A stretch of DNA of 64,000 nt from Talpa occidentalis (lineage: Eukaryota > Chordata > Mammalia > Eulipotyphla > Talpidae): assembly GCF_014898055.3 (NCBI RefSeq), contig NW_023604295.1:98099591-98163590 (forward strand), in the 5' to 3' direction. Positions 13,021-24,700 of the stretch are shown one piece after another (the first letter of the stretch is position 1; each line of letters opens with the position of its first letter). The translations under genes were made by a program, and so were the position numbers. The notes beneath the pieces are model-generated. The model did not search any database, was not told the origin of the DNA, and worked only from the letters and a program-made list of their open reading frames with translations.

Positions 13021-13352
13021 CAGGAATATAGGGGAACCAAATAAGACATCAGTGTAAAAAAATAATAACAGTACAAAACACAACAAAGCAAAAAGGGACC
13101 ATTATAAACCAGAGACATCCTTCAGGGGAGGAGTAGGGAGAGGGATCAGAGGGAGGGAGGGAGGAGCACAGGGGACTGAGGTGATGGGTCATGGGTGCCT
13201 CAGGGAAGGAAATTCTATGTGGACTCAATCTGAAGGGGTGGGGGGAACAAATATTGTTTAAAAATTTTTTAAATATTAAATGTTAAAACAAAAAATAAAT
13301 AATTTTAATAAATAAATAAATAATACAAATGGGAAAAAAAAAAAGTTTAAAA

Positions 13353-15329
13353 TACTGAGTTAGGATGCTGAGATCCAAGGAGAAATGCAGGAACCTGTTA
13401 AAGACAAGCAGGGGAGAAATACAAGGCACAGGATAAAGATGCCCTGGAGGACGGTGGGACCACTTATGTGAGCTTGCAACAAGAGGGGGTTTTGCAGGGA
13501 TGGGAGACAGGGGAAGTTGACTCTGGTAACTGCCTGTAGACCACAGGCACTGACTGCTCATCATTGGGCACCTCTACCTGATGTCAAAACAGTGTAGGTT
13601 AATTTGGTACAAGCATAGAGCTGTTGCTGGAATCCTCAAATAAATGATATCTGTCTAGATGGCTTAATTTTTCAAACTTAAAAGTCAATTTATGAGTCCA
13701 GAATTCAAATAGTGAAAAAGCTTTTACTGTACATATTGAGTCACTCATTTGTTCAAAGAATTGCTCTTCATTCAGTCATTCACTCTGCATTCACCAATGG
13801 AGTCGGGCACATACCTGCCTCCAAAGTCAGGATTCAAGTCTCCGCAGTACCCTTTAGAGCCAGTCTTGCCTCACCTGAGACCTTTATTTCGGAGGCAACA
13901 TCAACTGGTGATAAAGGGGAGGCATTCACCTTGTTTTCCATTGATGGTTTTTCCTGCCTGCTCTGGTTTGGATGATGGGTAAAATCCCCACTGGTCCCTG
14001 TGGCTAAGACAATGGATTCATCGTCAACTTCCATGATTTGGTGTTCATCCCCACTCTCGAGTTCTTCTCTCCTCCCTCAGAGGGTTAGGAGGCATATATA
14101 CATCCTGAGGGCCCTTGTCTCTGGATGAAGATCTTGTTTACACAGACAGGTCTGGGGCCTCCCTCCAGCAGCCCACTCCCTGCCATTGCCTGATGCCTAA
14201 ACTGGAGGCCAGAAAAACCCCAGAGGGGAGGGACAGCTCACCTGCATTCCCAGGTCTTTGCCTTCCAAATACTTCCACCTCTACAACCTTCCCTTCTTCA
14301 AGGCTTTACTACCTTTTGAAATTAGGTGATGTTGCTTTAATCACCAGAGTAGGAGAAATCCTGCCCGAGAGCATAATTTCTTTGCATTTTTCATTTTTAT
14401 AGTAGTTCAAGCTCAATTCAAGTGTCAAAATCAAATTACCGCTACCTGCAGTCATGCCTGCTGATTGGATGTGTGAGATGCTCTTTGTCCAAAATGATTG
14501 TGTCCTCTTTTTTCCAGTCCTCCCCACAACACACAGACACAGACACCAAGAGGGTCAAGGGCTGGCTGGAAGGAAGGCTGGGCTTGTTATTCCCTCACCC
14601 ACTTTCTGCTGTTGCAGGAGCTGACATGCCTTGACCAGGTGTGCCATCAGGTGTTCAAAAGGAAGTAATGGCCACAGGGCACCTGCCTAGCATGCGCCAC
14701 ACTCCCCACCGAGAGGTCTCCACAGTCTTTGGGGAGCAGCCACGGGGCCTCTCCCACTCCTGACAGGCCATCAAGACAACTGGATGAGTTCTACGCTGAA
14801 TGAACGTATTTCTTTGAAAAATGGAATTAAATGAAAAAAAAATCACCTTCATGCTTTGAAATCCCCTATGTCTCTCTCCCTTTATTTCTAGAACTGTCAG
14901 TTTTTACAAGCACAAGAGTGGATTGCCTACATGGTGGTTTTCTATATAATAGTAATTGTTTCTGTTGTTTTAGTTGTATGTGCTTTTTGTTAGTTTGGGG
15001 GAGTTGGAAACTTTGCCTGCAAACACAGCATCCCCTACTAATTTTTGAATACTACCTACTAGAGTTTAATTCCCTTAGATAACACATTCATTTCTTCCAG
15101 ATTCTATTTTTTTATGCAGATGCTCCCAGTTTGTACTTTGCCTTGAGCAGCCCGAGCAGAGCTAGCTCTAAAGGCCTCCGCAGTTCTGAGGTCCCAGCTG
15201 ACTTGTTCCTGGCAGCGCTCTGTCCTTCAGCCTGGGGAGGATTGGCACCCCGGAGGAGGACTGGCACCTCTGTGGAGGGGTCACTAAGCACTGCCAGGCA
15301 GCAAGAACTCAAGTCCTTCCACTCTACCT
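13353..15329. other. no gene recognised
   Basis: This is about 2 kb of unassigned, apparently single-copy DNA after the L1 tail. None of its short open frames shows a known domain or a convincing exon structure. Confidence 0.4.
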
Positions 15330-15480
15330 CTTATCTAAGGGACAATAGGTACATCTTTCGGCCTCTCTGTCTTCATTTTTCTCTTCTATTAAAATGGGGA
15401 AGACAAAACTGGGCCACTGGGAGGATTAAGCAACTTAATATGTACAAGCAACTTAATATGTGCTTGGAATGAGAGCAGGT
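15330..15480 (-). repeat. MIR fragment
   Basis: Read on the minus strand, it follows the MIR core as I remember it; the plus strand shows 'cctctctgtcttcattttt' and 'aaaatggggaag'. A 16-17 bp direct repeat (agcaacttaatatgt) occurs twice at about 15428-15462. Confidence 0.55.
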
Positions 15481-16827
15481 ATTTGGTAAGGGTGCAAAGT
15501 CTGATTATTATGTGAAGTTACACCCTCCATGATCCCAGTGGTCCAGGTGAGCAGATGTTAAGTAGCAATAGGTCAGTAACTCCAAGGTCCCCGGGATCTT
15601 CCAGAATATTAGGTTCATTACTCTGAGCAGCATAATATTTTCCTGCTGAATAAACAAATGCAATAGTACACCTGGAAGGGCAGAGTAGTTAATAGGTGGA
15701 TTTATGGTGAATCATTCACGAGGTCCTGGGAAGCCATGTCCTTCATTCCTTGCATCAGGGACTGGAACCCCATCATTAGGCAAGGATTGCCTTTGAAAGG
15801 CAAGTGGAGTAGTAAATGGTGCTAGCATACCCTGGTATGATTTGAGTGATCAGATCATTCATTGATCCTGGGCATCCTGAATGGGATTGTGGATGGCGAG
15901 AAGGGCTATAATCTGGCCATGTGGCCCAGGGCCAGGCTTGGCTCAAGCTCTTACGACAGGCAGCCATGCTGTGGGCCTCCTGGCAAGCTGTGCTCCCCAA
16001 CAACCATGCCATGTTCACAAGGCAAGAAAGCCAGGGAACTATTGAGCAGACTGTCATGCTGGTTGGGAACCTAGCTGCAGGGCTTCCATGGGCACCAGGG
16101 AAGACAGGTGCTCTGGAGACCAAGTGGAGGGCCTCATTAAGGAACCCTTTGTCACTAGCTCCCCCAAGTTTCTTCAAGAGCCCATGTTCCCCAATTGATG
16201 GCATCCAGTCTTACCCTTGCCCACCACAACTTCAAATGACCCCCCTCCTTTGTCCATCAAGAAAACCCCATTGAAGGAGATCTCTGAAAACCCATTGTGA
16301 ACTAACTAGAAAACACTCTGACAAGGAAGGGGGTAATATTTCATGGTAATTTTTAATCCTAAGTTTTCCAAAATGTGTTCTAGAAAAAGTTAGACTCCCC
16401 AGACTTTTTGGAAAGTTTATGGTCACATAAATTTCAGAAATGCTGACAACTACATCTCCATACATCTTAGAAATGCACAGTGAGAATGAGCCTTTGTAAA
16501 GTTCTATAGTGAAGTCCTATAGTGAAGAAGTCCACCTTTAGCCCCTAGGAACCTCCTTTAACCATTTACAGTTCTCTTCCATGGGGTATCTGGGAACGCT
16601 CTTCATTACCTACTGTGCATGGCACATTTTCAATTACAGACAGCAAGTATATTTAATCCTCTCATTTTCCAAGAAGGACTTTCTTATAGGAAAAAAATAT
16701 TCTTTCCACAAATGAAGGGTAACCGAATGAGTTAGTGATGGTATCCATTCTACTGATCATACTGTTTCAAACAAGATATATCTGAACTCAGAGGTCAAGT
16801 TGGAGGTTCCCAATTTAGTTTTTCAAA
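15481..16827. other. no gene recognised
   Basis: Unassigned sequence. A small direct repeat (ctatagtgaagt) occurs near 16503-16527. No gene or repeat family could be assigned. Confidence 0.4.
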
Positions 16828-16947
16828 TATTTGTATTTTATGTATTTATGCATACAAGAACTGGGGTGTAGGCTAGAGGTGCAGTGGGTGGAGGGTGATA
16901 GCATGATAAGGCTGAGACTTAACCTCTACACCACCAGGGAGGCACTG
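16828..16947 (-). mobile_element. SINE remnant, internally deleted
   Basis: The left edge has the SINE 3' tail in reverse (tttatgtatttatgcatacaag), followed by the region next to the tail. The right edge has the reversed tRNA head (ctacaccaccagggaggc). The middle is missing, leaving about 120 of 270 bp. It is one of the oldest copies of this SINE family here. Confidence 0.7.
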
Positions 16948-17374
16948 GAGGTGCCCAGTTTAAAGCTGGGGCATGTGTTTGGGACCAGAACCTACTTTCA
17001 TTCCTGCACTCACTGTGGATGAGCTAGGGCAAGACACCTGCCTCTGTCCCTCTGTCCCCTCAGGCAATTTCAGAACCAAACCAGGACAGAAGACATGACC
17101 TCAGCAATGACACTGTTGGGAAAAGGGTGGAAGTGGTCACCTTGCAAGACCCAGCCGGAGGATTACACTGAGAGGCAGGGCTGGAGGGAAAGACTCTCAG
17201 AAGCCAGAACCCGAACCTCCAAGGTGTCCGATGAGGTTGTGGTCGATTATAAACCAGTGGGCCTCATCTCAACAGTTAAAGAAAATTTTTCTCCTGAAAA
17301 TCCTGGCCACACATGGGCAGCAGAGAGCCCTGAGCCTGCCCCACTCCCTCCAGGTGTGTGAGGAGGCAGCAGTT

Positions 17375-17490
17375 ACTTTCCCTCTCTGAGCTTCCGTTTC
17401 TCTATCTGTAAAGTGAGGGCTATGGCGACTGCTTCAGAGGGTGTAGCAGCGATTGAATAAAATCTTAGCAGAGTGCCTGAAACCACAGTC

Positions 17491-17495
<5 letters not shown>
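17375..17495 (-). repeat. MIR fragment
   Basis: The plus strand reads 'tctctgagcttccgtttctctatctgtaaagtgagg' in pieces, then 'agcagagtgcctg', which is the reverse of the MIR core. Edges are approximate. Confidence 0.65.

Positions 17496-17497
<2 letters not shown>

Positions 17498-17521
<24 letters not shown>
17498..17521. repeat. (TG)n microsatellite
   Basis: About 12 TG units directly follow the MIR fragment. Confidence 0.95.
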
Positions 17522-17522
<1 letters not shown>

Positions 17523-17779
17523 TCATACACATTCTCCCCAGCCCCACCTATTTAGTACTTATACTACACACGAGGTAGTGATTCCCTTCATTAAAACTCT
17601 TTGCTTTCTAAAGTTTTTAGCACTGAGACCCTCACTTTTTTTTCCAAGAGGACTATTTAAAAACAGATTCCCACCCTCTCCACCTTCCAGAATCTGCCTC
17701 TGAGGTCCAAGATCCCAGAAATCTGTATCATTATAAAGTTTCCTATAGGAGCCAGGCAAAGCCCCCTTCAAACCTTGCC

Positions 17780-18530
17780 TCATTCAGTTAAAGGCTGATT
17801 TGCCTTGAGTGTTTTCAGACATGGGCCACGCACAAGACACCCTCTCCAGGGAGACTGCAGGTCCATGTCCACAGGGAGTCAAAGGACAGGAGCAGCACCC
17901 ACACATTTTCAGTTGTATCAGGGCCCCTGCCACATGTACTGAGCTCTGTAGAGAAGAGGTGTCACACTCTCTGGAGCAGCCAGGGTGCTCCTCAGACCAG
18001 GCCAGGTCATGAACACCAGGAGGTTCCACCAAGGGTAGTGGAGGTCAGCACAGGCCTCCAAGAACAGTGTGGAGACAGACCAGGGAGAAGCTCAGCATTG
18101 TGGGCAGGAGGCTGGGGGAGGGGAGAGGGACTTGGGCTCACCTGTTCAGGGGCTATTGTAATATGTAGTTCAGAGGAGAAGCTGGCAGCAGAGTCAAGGG
18201 TGGCAGCAGGGAGGAAGGAAGACCATGAGCTGTGCTGCAGGAGGCCAAGGCTGCAGGAGGCTCACCAGGATGTGAGGCAACACAGAAGGGCAGCAGAAGG
18301 GCAGAGGCAGCGGGAAGGCCATGAATTGGGAGAGGTGTGCACAGGAGCGGGGACAGAGTGAAGGTGGCAGAGACTGACATGTCCTCCCCCCTTGCGCACT
18401 CTCCAGTGGGAAATGTCACCCCTGTCCTGTACCTGCCAGCCCCTGCTGGCTCGAAGGAGGGAGGCCCGAGCTGGGGCTGGAGGAGCAGCTTGGCTGCCAC
18501 AGACAGTTTTGAGGAAGTGATGGATGCCCA
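17780..18530. other. no gene recognised
   Basis: This moderately GC-rich unassigned DNA precedes the polypurine block. It has several overlapping open frames but no domain evidence and no codon pattern I would trust. Confidence 0.4.
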
Positions 18531-18688
18531 GCGGAGGAGGTGAGAGGAAAGAAGGGGAAGGGGAAAGGAGGAGGAGGAAGAGAAAGCAGGGGAAGGAGGG
18601 GAGAGGACAGAGGAGAGTAGGCAGAGAAAGGGGCAGGAGAGAAGCCAAAAATGGGAGAAAAGAAGGGAAGGAAGCAGAGGGGAGCAGG
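18531..18688 (+). repeat. polypurine tract (G/A-rich)
   Basis: About 158 bp are almost entirely G and A on the plus strand, in irregular GGA, GAA and GGGA units with few pyrimidine breaks. Such tracts can form triplex (H-DNA) structures. Open frames across it on either strand are a by-product of the composition and are not genes. Confidence 0.9.
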
Positions 18689-19352
18689 ATTGTCCAATGT
18701 ACTGGTTTCCCAGGGATCAGCAAACAGGGACAGTGAGGGGGGCGGGCATCAGGAGCCCAGTGTTAAAGATCTTGCACCAAAATGGGGCTTCGAGGTCCTC
18801 TATATGAAAACATATTTTTAAAATTGCTGAACGATGCATCTTCCATAAGGGCAGTGACGTAAGGGTAGAATAAGGAGAAAAACCCAACACGCTATTGGTG
18901 AAAGCCCACTAGGGAAGTTGTTTCTCTCTCAAAGCAGTGGCCCACTCCATTCCACTCACTTTGCAGGAGGTTAGGGAGGAGGAGCAGCCAGCAAGGAAGG
19001 CAAAGAGGGAGGGGAGGAGCGGCCAGGGGAGGGAGCAGCTTGGGAACAGGGCTGTTCTGCTGCAGGTGTAGACAAAGGAGCAGGTGTGAGTTATGTGTTG
19101 GCTGATGAGGGTATGCAGACCACAGTCGGAGCAATAGCAACTGAGACACACCCCAGGGACTTTCTCTGGTTTTGTCTCCCTCCAAACACAGGAAAGTTGA
19201 AGTATGACTAGGCAAGTGACCGGAGAGCAAGCATGCTCACAGGAGCTCAAGAGACTTGGCTGTGTCCTTTACCAGCGCTCAAAGACAGGAAAATTGATGT
19301 TTTCAGCACCTCAGCTGTTCAGCTTTTTCCAAGACAATGACAGAGGAACCCA
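18689..19352. other. no gene recognised
   Basis: Unassigned DNA with a second, weaker purine-rich patch at about 18965-19045. No gene is supported. Confidence 0.4.
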
Positions 19353-19430
19353 TTTTACAGATGAAGAAACTGAGTCTCCAGAGGCCACACACTCACCCAG
19401 ACCTCACAGCTAGGAAGCAGCAGTGGCATA
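19353..19430 (+). repeat. MIR core fragment
   Basis: A clear MIR core is present: 'ttttacagatgaagaaactg' followed by 'ctcacagctaggaagcagc'. Confidence 0.85.
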
Positions 19431-21169
19431 TTTGCAGGGAGGTGGGTGTGTCTCCAGAGTCTAAGACCCTCCATTAGGGGTTCCCAGTGGTGCTCCCCTG
19501 CTCCAAGGTACAGACTCTAACAGGCTCCAGACCTCTGGTATGTCACCATTAATGCCTTTTCTTCCAAGCATTTGAAATAGGCTTTATTTTTCTTAAATCA
19601 GAGTGCATTTTGAAACTCCTTCAAGACTAGTTGTGCTTCAGGCAAAGTCACTGCACATGCCTTGTGTGTATACACTGGCCCTGAGAGTTAGGAGCTGCCT
19701 CTGTGCTGAGCCTAGCAGAACTCGGGCTGGGGCTGGATTCCCAAGCCTATTGTTCCCCTTGAGATGGTTTTCGCCACTGACGATTTATGATTGATTAGAA
19801 AGGCGGAGGTTGGGGATATTTAATTTTGGCCCACTGATTACACTAGTTATAGAGATAGATCCAATTAGAAGCTGGAGTTCGAGAAAATGAAATAGAAAGG
19901 AACTGAATTTTCAAGAACTGTGAAGATTTGGTCACAGATTTTCCTGGGACTGGCTCTTACTTTAGTTGCTCCTCATGCTTCTGGATTGCTAAGGTCATGG
20001 AAAGTGAGGGGGAGCCAAGGGGAAGATCTGGACAGCGTGGATAAACATCACCATTTGGGGAATGTTACCACAGAAAAGGAACTCAGTAGATAATCTCACT
20101 GGGTTCCTGGAGGGGCTGGGGACACAGAACATGCCCTTCAGTCTGCCCCGTCGGGAACCATCATGCTAGGCATGTGGACGGACTTCAGTGTAGGGAATTG
20201 CCTACACAGAAGATGGGAGAATCGATTAGCCTACTTGGAGATGGTAAAGGTATCAGAGCTTAGCAACAGCAGGAAGCTGCCAACACCAAGAGGCATGGAA
20301 GGGCACCGGGAAGAAGTGGTGTTATCAGAACCCAGAACCTGTTACCGAACGCTGGTGTCAGTTTACCTTAGCCAATAAAAGGAAACAATAAAACAATAAA
20401 AGTTTGAGGAGAAGGAAAGTAGTTCTATTTGTCAACTAACTGGGGAGGGCAGCAGGCTCAAGTCTGAAAGACCACCATCCTGATCTTTGGCAAACTGAGG
20501 GGATTTATACAAAGAAGTGTAAGGGGAGACAGACAAGGGTCAGCATGTCCTTTGATGCAGGCATCTGGAGATTTCTGGGAAGATTCCATATTATCTTCTT
20601 AGGAATGTTCTTCCTTTTCAGAATGTAAGAATACAAGATTGTTAAACAAGGAGGGTAAATGAAAAAAATAAATAAATAAAATAAGAAAGCTTCCTGGTGG
20701 GACAGGAAGAGAGACATGTCCTTTTATCATTGTATCAAAACCAGGGGTGCCAGGTGGGGCTGAACCATGGCGGGAGAGGCTACCAGAGGAAATGCAACCA
20801 CTGCCAAAAAAAAAAAAAAAAAAAAAAAAACCCACCAAAATAAAAGGTGGAAGAGATTGTGAAATACCCTGGCTTCTCCTTTCTTCCCACTTTCCAATCT
20901 CCAGTCTTCGCTCCCACTGTTAGAAACTTGCTGGAAGCCTGCTGCCTGGGAGTCTGGAAATAGATCCCTGCAGTGAAGAGCAGAACAGGGAAAGGCAAGG
21001 AGTCTGCTTTAGGCCAACTGTGGGGTGAGGGGAGGCCTCAGGGAGAGCACCCCTGTCCTCCAGGGGCTCCCAGTCAGTCTCAGCCCATTGCAAGACTTGA
21101 GGTTTAGCGTGTGGAAGACTTTGGGAGCCCAGATGGGGTCTGTTTAAGGTTCCTGGACACACTTGCAAT
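19431..21169. other. no gene recognised; A25 tract at 20806-20830
   Basis: This unassigned DNA contains an A-rich stretch at about 20658-20690 and a pure run of about 25 A at 20806-20830. The A run looks like the tail of a retroposed sequence, but the DNA before it matches no element I recognise. Confidence 0.4.
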
Positions 21170-21223
21170 ATGAGTATGTGGTGGCTTCCTCACACCCACA
21201 AGCAATTCTCTGACACCAGACAC
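21170..21223 (+). repeat. ancient repeat, piece 1 (split by insertions)
   Basis: The segment 'tcacacccacaagcaattct' and 'ctgacaccagacac' fits the start of an old mammalian interspersed repeat, possibly an LTR, whose later parts are at 22177-22425 and 30004-30572. The 4-bp duplication acac joins this piece to piece 2 once the solo LTR is removed. Confidence 0.5.
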
Positions 21224-21436
21224 TGTTACAGGGCAGCCCCGATACAAAACGGGGTGCCTGACTGTGGGTCCTCACCTGTGTGCTTAAAAGGACTTATCAA
21301 TGCTCTACTGTAGGCACACGCGAAAGGTTTATTTACAAGGGAAGGGCAAATGAGGAAATGTACAACTCAGGGAGAAAAGTGGGAGACAAAGTTTTAAATG
21401 AGTCCTACCGATCCACCGATCAGGAATCCCAAGTGG

Positions 21437-21920
21437 TGTTAGGGGGAAAGGATGTCCTGAGATAATCTCATACAGGCTTTGTGGACTCTACCCCCACTCC
21501 AGACTAAAGCCATCAGGACATTGGGAAAAACAAATCCCATCACCACCAAGGGGAGGGTGGCTGGGACCTGAGGGTGGAGTTGGGCAGCCAGGTTGGATAT
21601 AAAAACCAAACACGTGGGCCTTGGGGTCTCTCTCTGGCTCGCGATCGCTCGCCTCCTGGCTTCACCGCTCCTGGCTGGCGGCCAACTCTGAGAGCGCCAT
21701 TTTGGGATTCCTGATTGGCGGATCGGGTAGGACTCATTTAAAACTTTGTCTCCCACTTTTCTCCCAGAGCTGTACATTTCCTCATTTCCCCTTCCCTTGT
21801 AAATAAACCTTTTATTAACCTTTCACGTGTGCCTGCAGTAGAGCATTGATAAGTCCTTTTAAGCGCGGGTGAGGACCCACAGTCAGGCACCCCGTTTTGT
21901 ATCGGGGTTGCTCTACAACA
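21437..21920 (+). mobile_element. solo LTR B, inserted in LTR A in opposite orientation
   Basis: This 484-bp LTR starts 'tgttagggggaaagg' and ends 'gctctacaaca'. A perfect 4-bp duplication (gtgg) flanks it, at 21433-21436 and 21921-21924. It has a TATA-like box at 21598-21604 and a polyadenylation signal AATAAA at 21802-21807, as expected for U3 and R. It belongs to the same family as LTRs A and C. Confidence 0.93.
21598..21604 (+). promoter_or_regulatory. TATA box of LTR B
   Basis: 'tataaaa' lies about 160 bp into the LTR. It is followed by a conserved GC-rich stretch and, 200 bp further on, by AATAAA. The same motif is present in reverse in LTRs A and C. Activity is not shown. Confidence 0.6.
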
Positions 21921-22176
21921 GTGGCACTCTGAGAGCTGGCCGCAAGCCAGAGGCATGAAGCCAGGAGGCAAGCGAGAGAGCGAGCCCCCCAAGGCCCACA
22001 TGTTTGGTTTTTATACCAAACCTGGCTGCTTAACTCCACCCTCAGGTTCCAGCCACCTTCCCTTTGGTGGTGATGGGATTTGTCTTTCCCAGTGTCCTAA
22101 TGACTTTGGCCTGGGGTGGGGGTGGAGTCCATAAAGCCTGCATGGAATTAGCTCAGGACATCCTTTCCCCCTAACA

Positions 22177-22425
22177 ACACCACCAAATCAGTTCTGACCC
22201 TGCCTACCGAGAGAGAGAGAGCATCAGATTGCAGGGAAGGACTCTGTCCCAAGAGGACCACTTACCTCAGAAACTGGCCCCAGGCTTCTGTGCTTCTGAC
22301 CAAGCAGCAGTAGATTGGAGGTTGCCACTACCTACTCCTCAGACTGCAGGTGCCAGTTGCAAGCCCAAGTTATTACCTGTGCTTCTCGCCAACAGGCCAC
22401 AAATCAGAGATTCTCAGGACCCCTC
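22177..22425 (+). repeat. ancient repeat, piece 2
   Basis: This is the middle part of the old repeat, ending '...agattctcagga' plus the provirus target ccctc at 22421-22425. Removing the provirus joins it to piece 3 at 30004. Confidence 0.5.
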
Positions 22426-22729
22426 TGAAAGGTTCGGCGCTGTAAAGAAAAGGAGAGCCAGGCTAAATTTCTCAAAGGAAGGGAAAGTTTATTGCGCCCC
22501 GGGCAGACCTCAAGCACCCAAGGTGGGGGTCAGTGAAGCCACGCACGTTGTCAGGGGGAAGCAAGGTTTTATAGGGTGAGGAGAGGTCAGGTGGGAAACT
22601 GGGTTCCTACTGGAAAAAAGTTTGCAGGGTGGGGGGAGTTTCTTTGTCTGAATTCTCTAGGCGCATTCCTGTTCCCAGGTGGGCTACCCAGTGGGTTTTT
22701 ACATTCCAGCCTCCTGCATGGACATTTCA
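22426..22729 (-). repeat. 3' LTR of the provirus
   Basis: The 304-bp LTR reads TGAAAGG...TTTCA on the plus strand. On the coding strand it carries a TATAAAA box (plus-strand 22567-22573) and AATAAA (22488-22493). The polypurine tract expected just upstream of U3, around 22730-22750, is poorly preserved. Confidence 0.9.
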
Positions 22730-22816
22730 TACCAGCCTTTTGTTGATAGGAAAAGGGGCAATGGATCTTTCTTTGGCTACTTCCTTCTGAAAGGGGGTGA
22801 AGACCAAGGGGGTGGC

Positions 22817-23823
22817 TCAGGCCTGGTTATGAGGGTCTTCTGCAGGGATGCGAGAATACGGATGGAGGAGTTGGTTAAAGGTGGTACGAGACATTTCCCA
22901 AATGCGAGCCTGAATGAATTTTAGGAGGCAAGGAGCAAAAAGAAAAAATAAGGTTATCATTAGTATTGGCCCCAAGAGTGGGAGGATCCATGACACTATA
23001 GGATTTTGAAACCATGTCAGCGGAGATTTGGAGCCCCCGGTTTCCCATTCTATGTCTTTGCGTAGTTTCATTAAGGCTTCCACATTTTGTTCTACAATCC
23101 CCAATTCGTTGATATAGTAACAACATTCTTCCCTGAGAAACAGGCAGGTACCCCCCTTATTAGCTGTTAACAAGTCCAGAGCCCGCCGGTTTTGGAGAGT
23201 GACCTGTGCCAGGAGGTGAGCTGTCTTTGTAATGATGCTAAAGACACATAGGTTTTTCTAAGGAGGTATCTATTCTTTCATGAAATTCCTGGGCAGAAAT
23301 CAGGCTGTGTCCCAGGGCCCCACCTGCCATACTTGCAGCTGCTATCGATGATGCCAGGCTGATTCCAACCATGATTGGAAGAAAGGCCGCCCGCTCAGTC
23401 CGATGTGGTGAGAATAACCAACCTAGCTCAGACTGTCCGTACAGAGCTAACTGTGGGACCACGAGGACTTGGATACGTGGGCCTGGAGTAGCAGAATTAA
23501 TGCACCGAGAGAGAGAGCCATTGCACTGGAAAGTTTCCCTTTGTTGTTGTTCGGAGCACAGAAGTAACCGAAATGTTAGAAGTACAGGAATGAAAGCTGA
23601 CAAGGGCATCAGTTTGATAGCAAGGGTACCTGTGATTGGAGTCCCATAGGGGGACTGAGAGTTGGGGAGTCTGGCAAGCAGCGTCCGTTATTTTGGTGGT
23701 AGTGGTATTGAGATTGATTGGAACTGCCACCAGTAGAGGCCTCTGAAGGGAAGCACAGAGGAAACAAGAGGAGGTGTTAGTCCCAAAAGAGTCATTTAGG
23801 AAGATTATAGCGTTTTGGATTTT

Positions 23824-23859
<36 letters not shown>

Positions 23860-24700
23860 TGTTTTTTTTTTTTTTTTAAATTTATTGATTGACTGATTGA
23901 TACATACAAGCACTGGGCACAGTCAGAAGCGCGGGAGGGTGACAGAATTCACCAGAGCGGGGAGCAGAGCAGGCAGAAGGACCGAAGTACACTGCTGAGG
24001 GGAGCAGCGGGCGGCAGGAGAGGTCTGCGCGCCATGTGGGACCCTCCTCCAGTGACCGGGGAGCAGCTGGGGATCGAACCGGCGCTGCAGAGGCTGCGGG
24101 CAGCTTCGCAACCCAGCGCTCAACCGCTGCGCCAACGGGGAGGCCCGCGTTTTGGATTTTGAATCCAGGTTGAGGGTGTCTCAGTCTTTTCTGATGATGT
24201 TAGCTAATTTTATAGGATTTGTTTCGAATGGAGAATGTCCTGGGAGACTTGGACTGCGGCATTTTGTGTCGGAACATATTCCCTTGAGATGGACAGTGTT
24301 GCCACTGGGTAGGAATGCCAGCCAGTGCACACTGCGGCTTGGACTCCCTGTACCCAACGTTGGTCCCAAGGATCTGAAATAGCATAGCTAACTTGATTCA
24401 TATTGAAGCCCGTATTATGACGGGCCAGAGAGAATATTTGGCCTTTATCTGGAAGGTGCCCTGTACATGACTGGTAAGGGCACCCCCCATATCCTCTATA
24501 GGTATTTTTGCAGTGATCTAAGGTTTGATGGTAAAGAAACAAAACAAGGTGTTCATAGGGTTGTTAATCGATGAAAGAGTTAGGGTGAGAGTGATAGGTG
24601 CTCTGCATGCGGCCTGTGGGTACTCCGCAGTACCACCTAGTGGGTAGTCTCCATGGATCCTGAGACAAAGGTCTCCCTAACTTTGAATTTCCATACACAG
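22817..24700 (-). pseudogene. env remnant (SU and TM), interrupted by a SINE
   Basis: Env makes the surface (SU) and transmembrane (TM) subunits of the viral glycoprotein. The TM part is well kept at 22817-23173. It shows the CX6CC motif (23120-23146), followed by a hydrophobic membrane anchor of about 25 residues and a short cytoplasmic tail. Upstream, 23238-23609 holds the SU C-terminus and a glycine/alanine-rich hydrophobic fusion-peptide-like stretch. SU sequence continues beyond the SINE at 24210-24542. These pieces lie in different frames, so several frameshifts separate them. The SINE and stops make production of an envelope protein impossible. The 5' boundary of env is uncertain. Confidence 0.87.
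23825..24146 (-). mobile_element. tRNA-derived SINE inside env
   Basis: This minus-oriented SINE has a long T stretch (the A tail) at 23825-23878 and the tRNA head at about 24060-24146. A perfect 15-bp duplication (gcgttttggattttg) lies at 23810-23824 and 24147-24161. It interrupts the SU-coding part of env and is therefore younger than the provirus. Confidence 0.96.

Larger units (their letters stand above)
9524..13341 (+). mobile_element. L1 LINE, older subfamily, 5'-truncated
   Basis: The copy starts in the ORF2 endonuclease region and ends in an A-rich tail near 13341. Its 3' UTR differs from the young L1s here: it has a 'gtgatgggtcatgggtgcc' segment and a 'gaaggggtggggggaac' end, the same type as the L1 tail at 39704-40040. 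A decayed 11-bp duplication is visible (aaagttcaaaa at 9513-9523, aaagtttaaaa at 13342-13352). A SINE has inserted at 12291. Confidence 0.92.
21224..22176 (-). mobile_element. solo LTR A (second ERV family), split by LTR B
   Basis: The LTR reads TG...CA on the plus strand and lies in minus orientation. Without the 488-bp insert (LTR B plus its duplicated target) it is about 465 bp and is homologous to LTR C at 29112-29590. A perfect 4-bp duplication (acac) flanks it, at 21220-21223 and 22177-22180. There is no internal viral sequence next to it, so it is a solo LTR left by LTR-LTR recombination. Confidence 0.9.

Noticed and set aside
15131..15472. 113-codon plus-strand frame as a possible exon
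   Set aside because: The last part lies in a reversed MIR, there is no domain, and overlapping frames occur on the other strand.
18153..18736. Several overlapping open frames up to 153 codons on both strands
   Set aside because: They owe their length to the polypurine/polypyrimidine composition, are low complexity, and have no domain.
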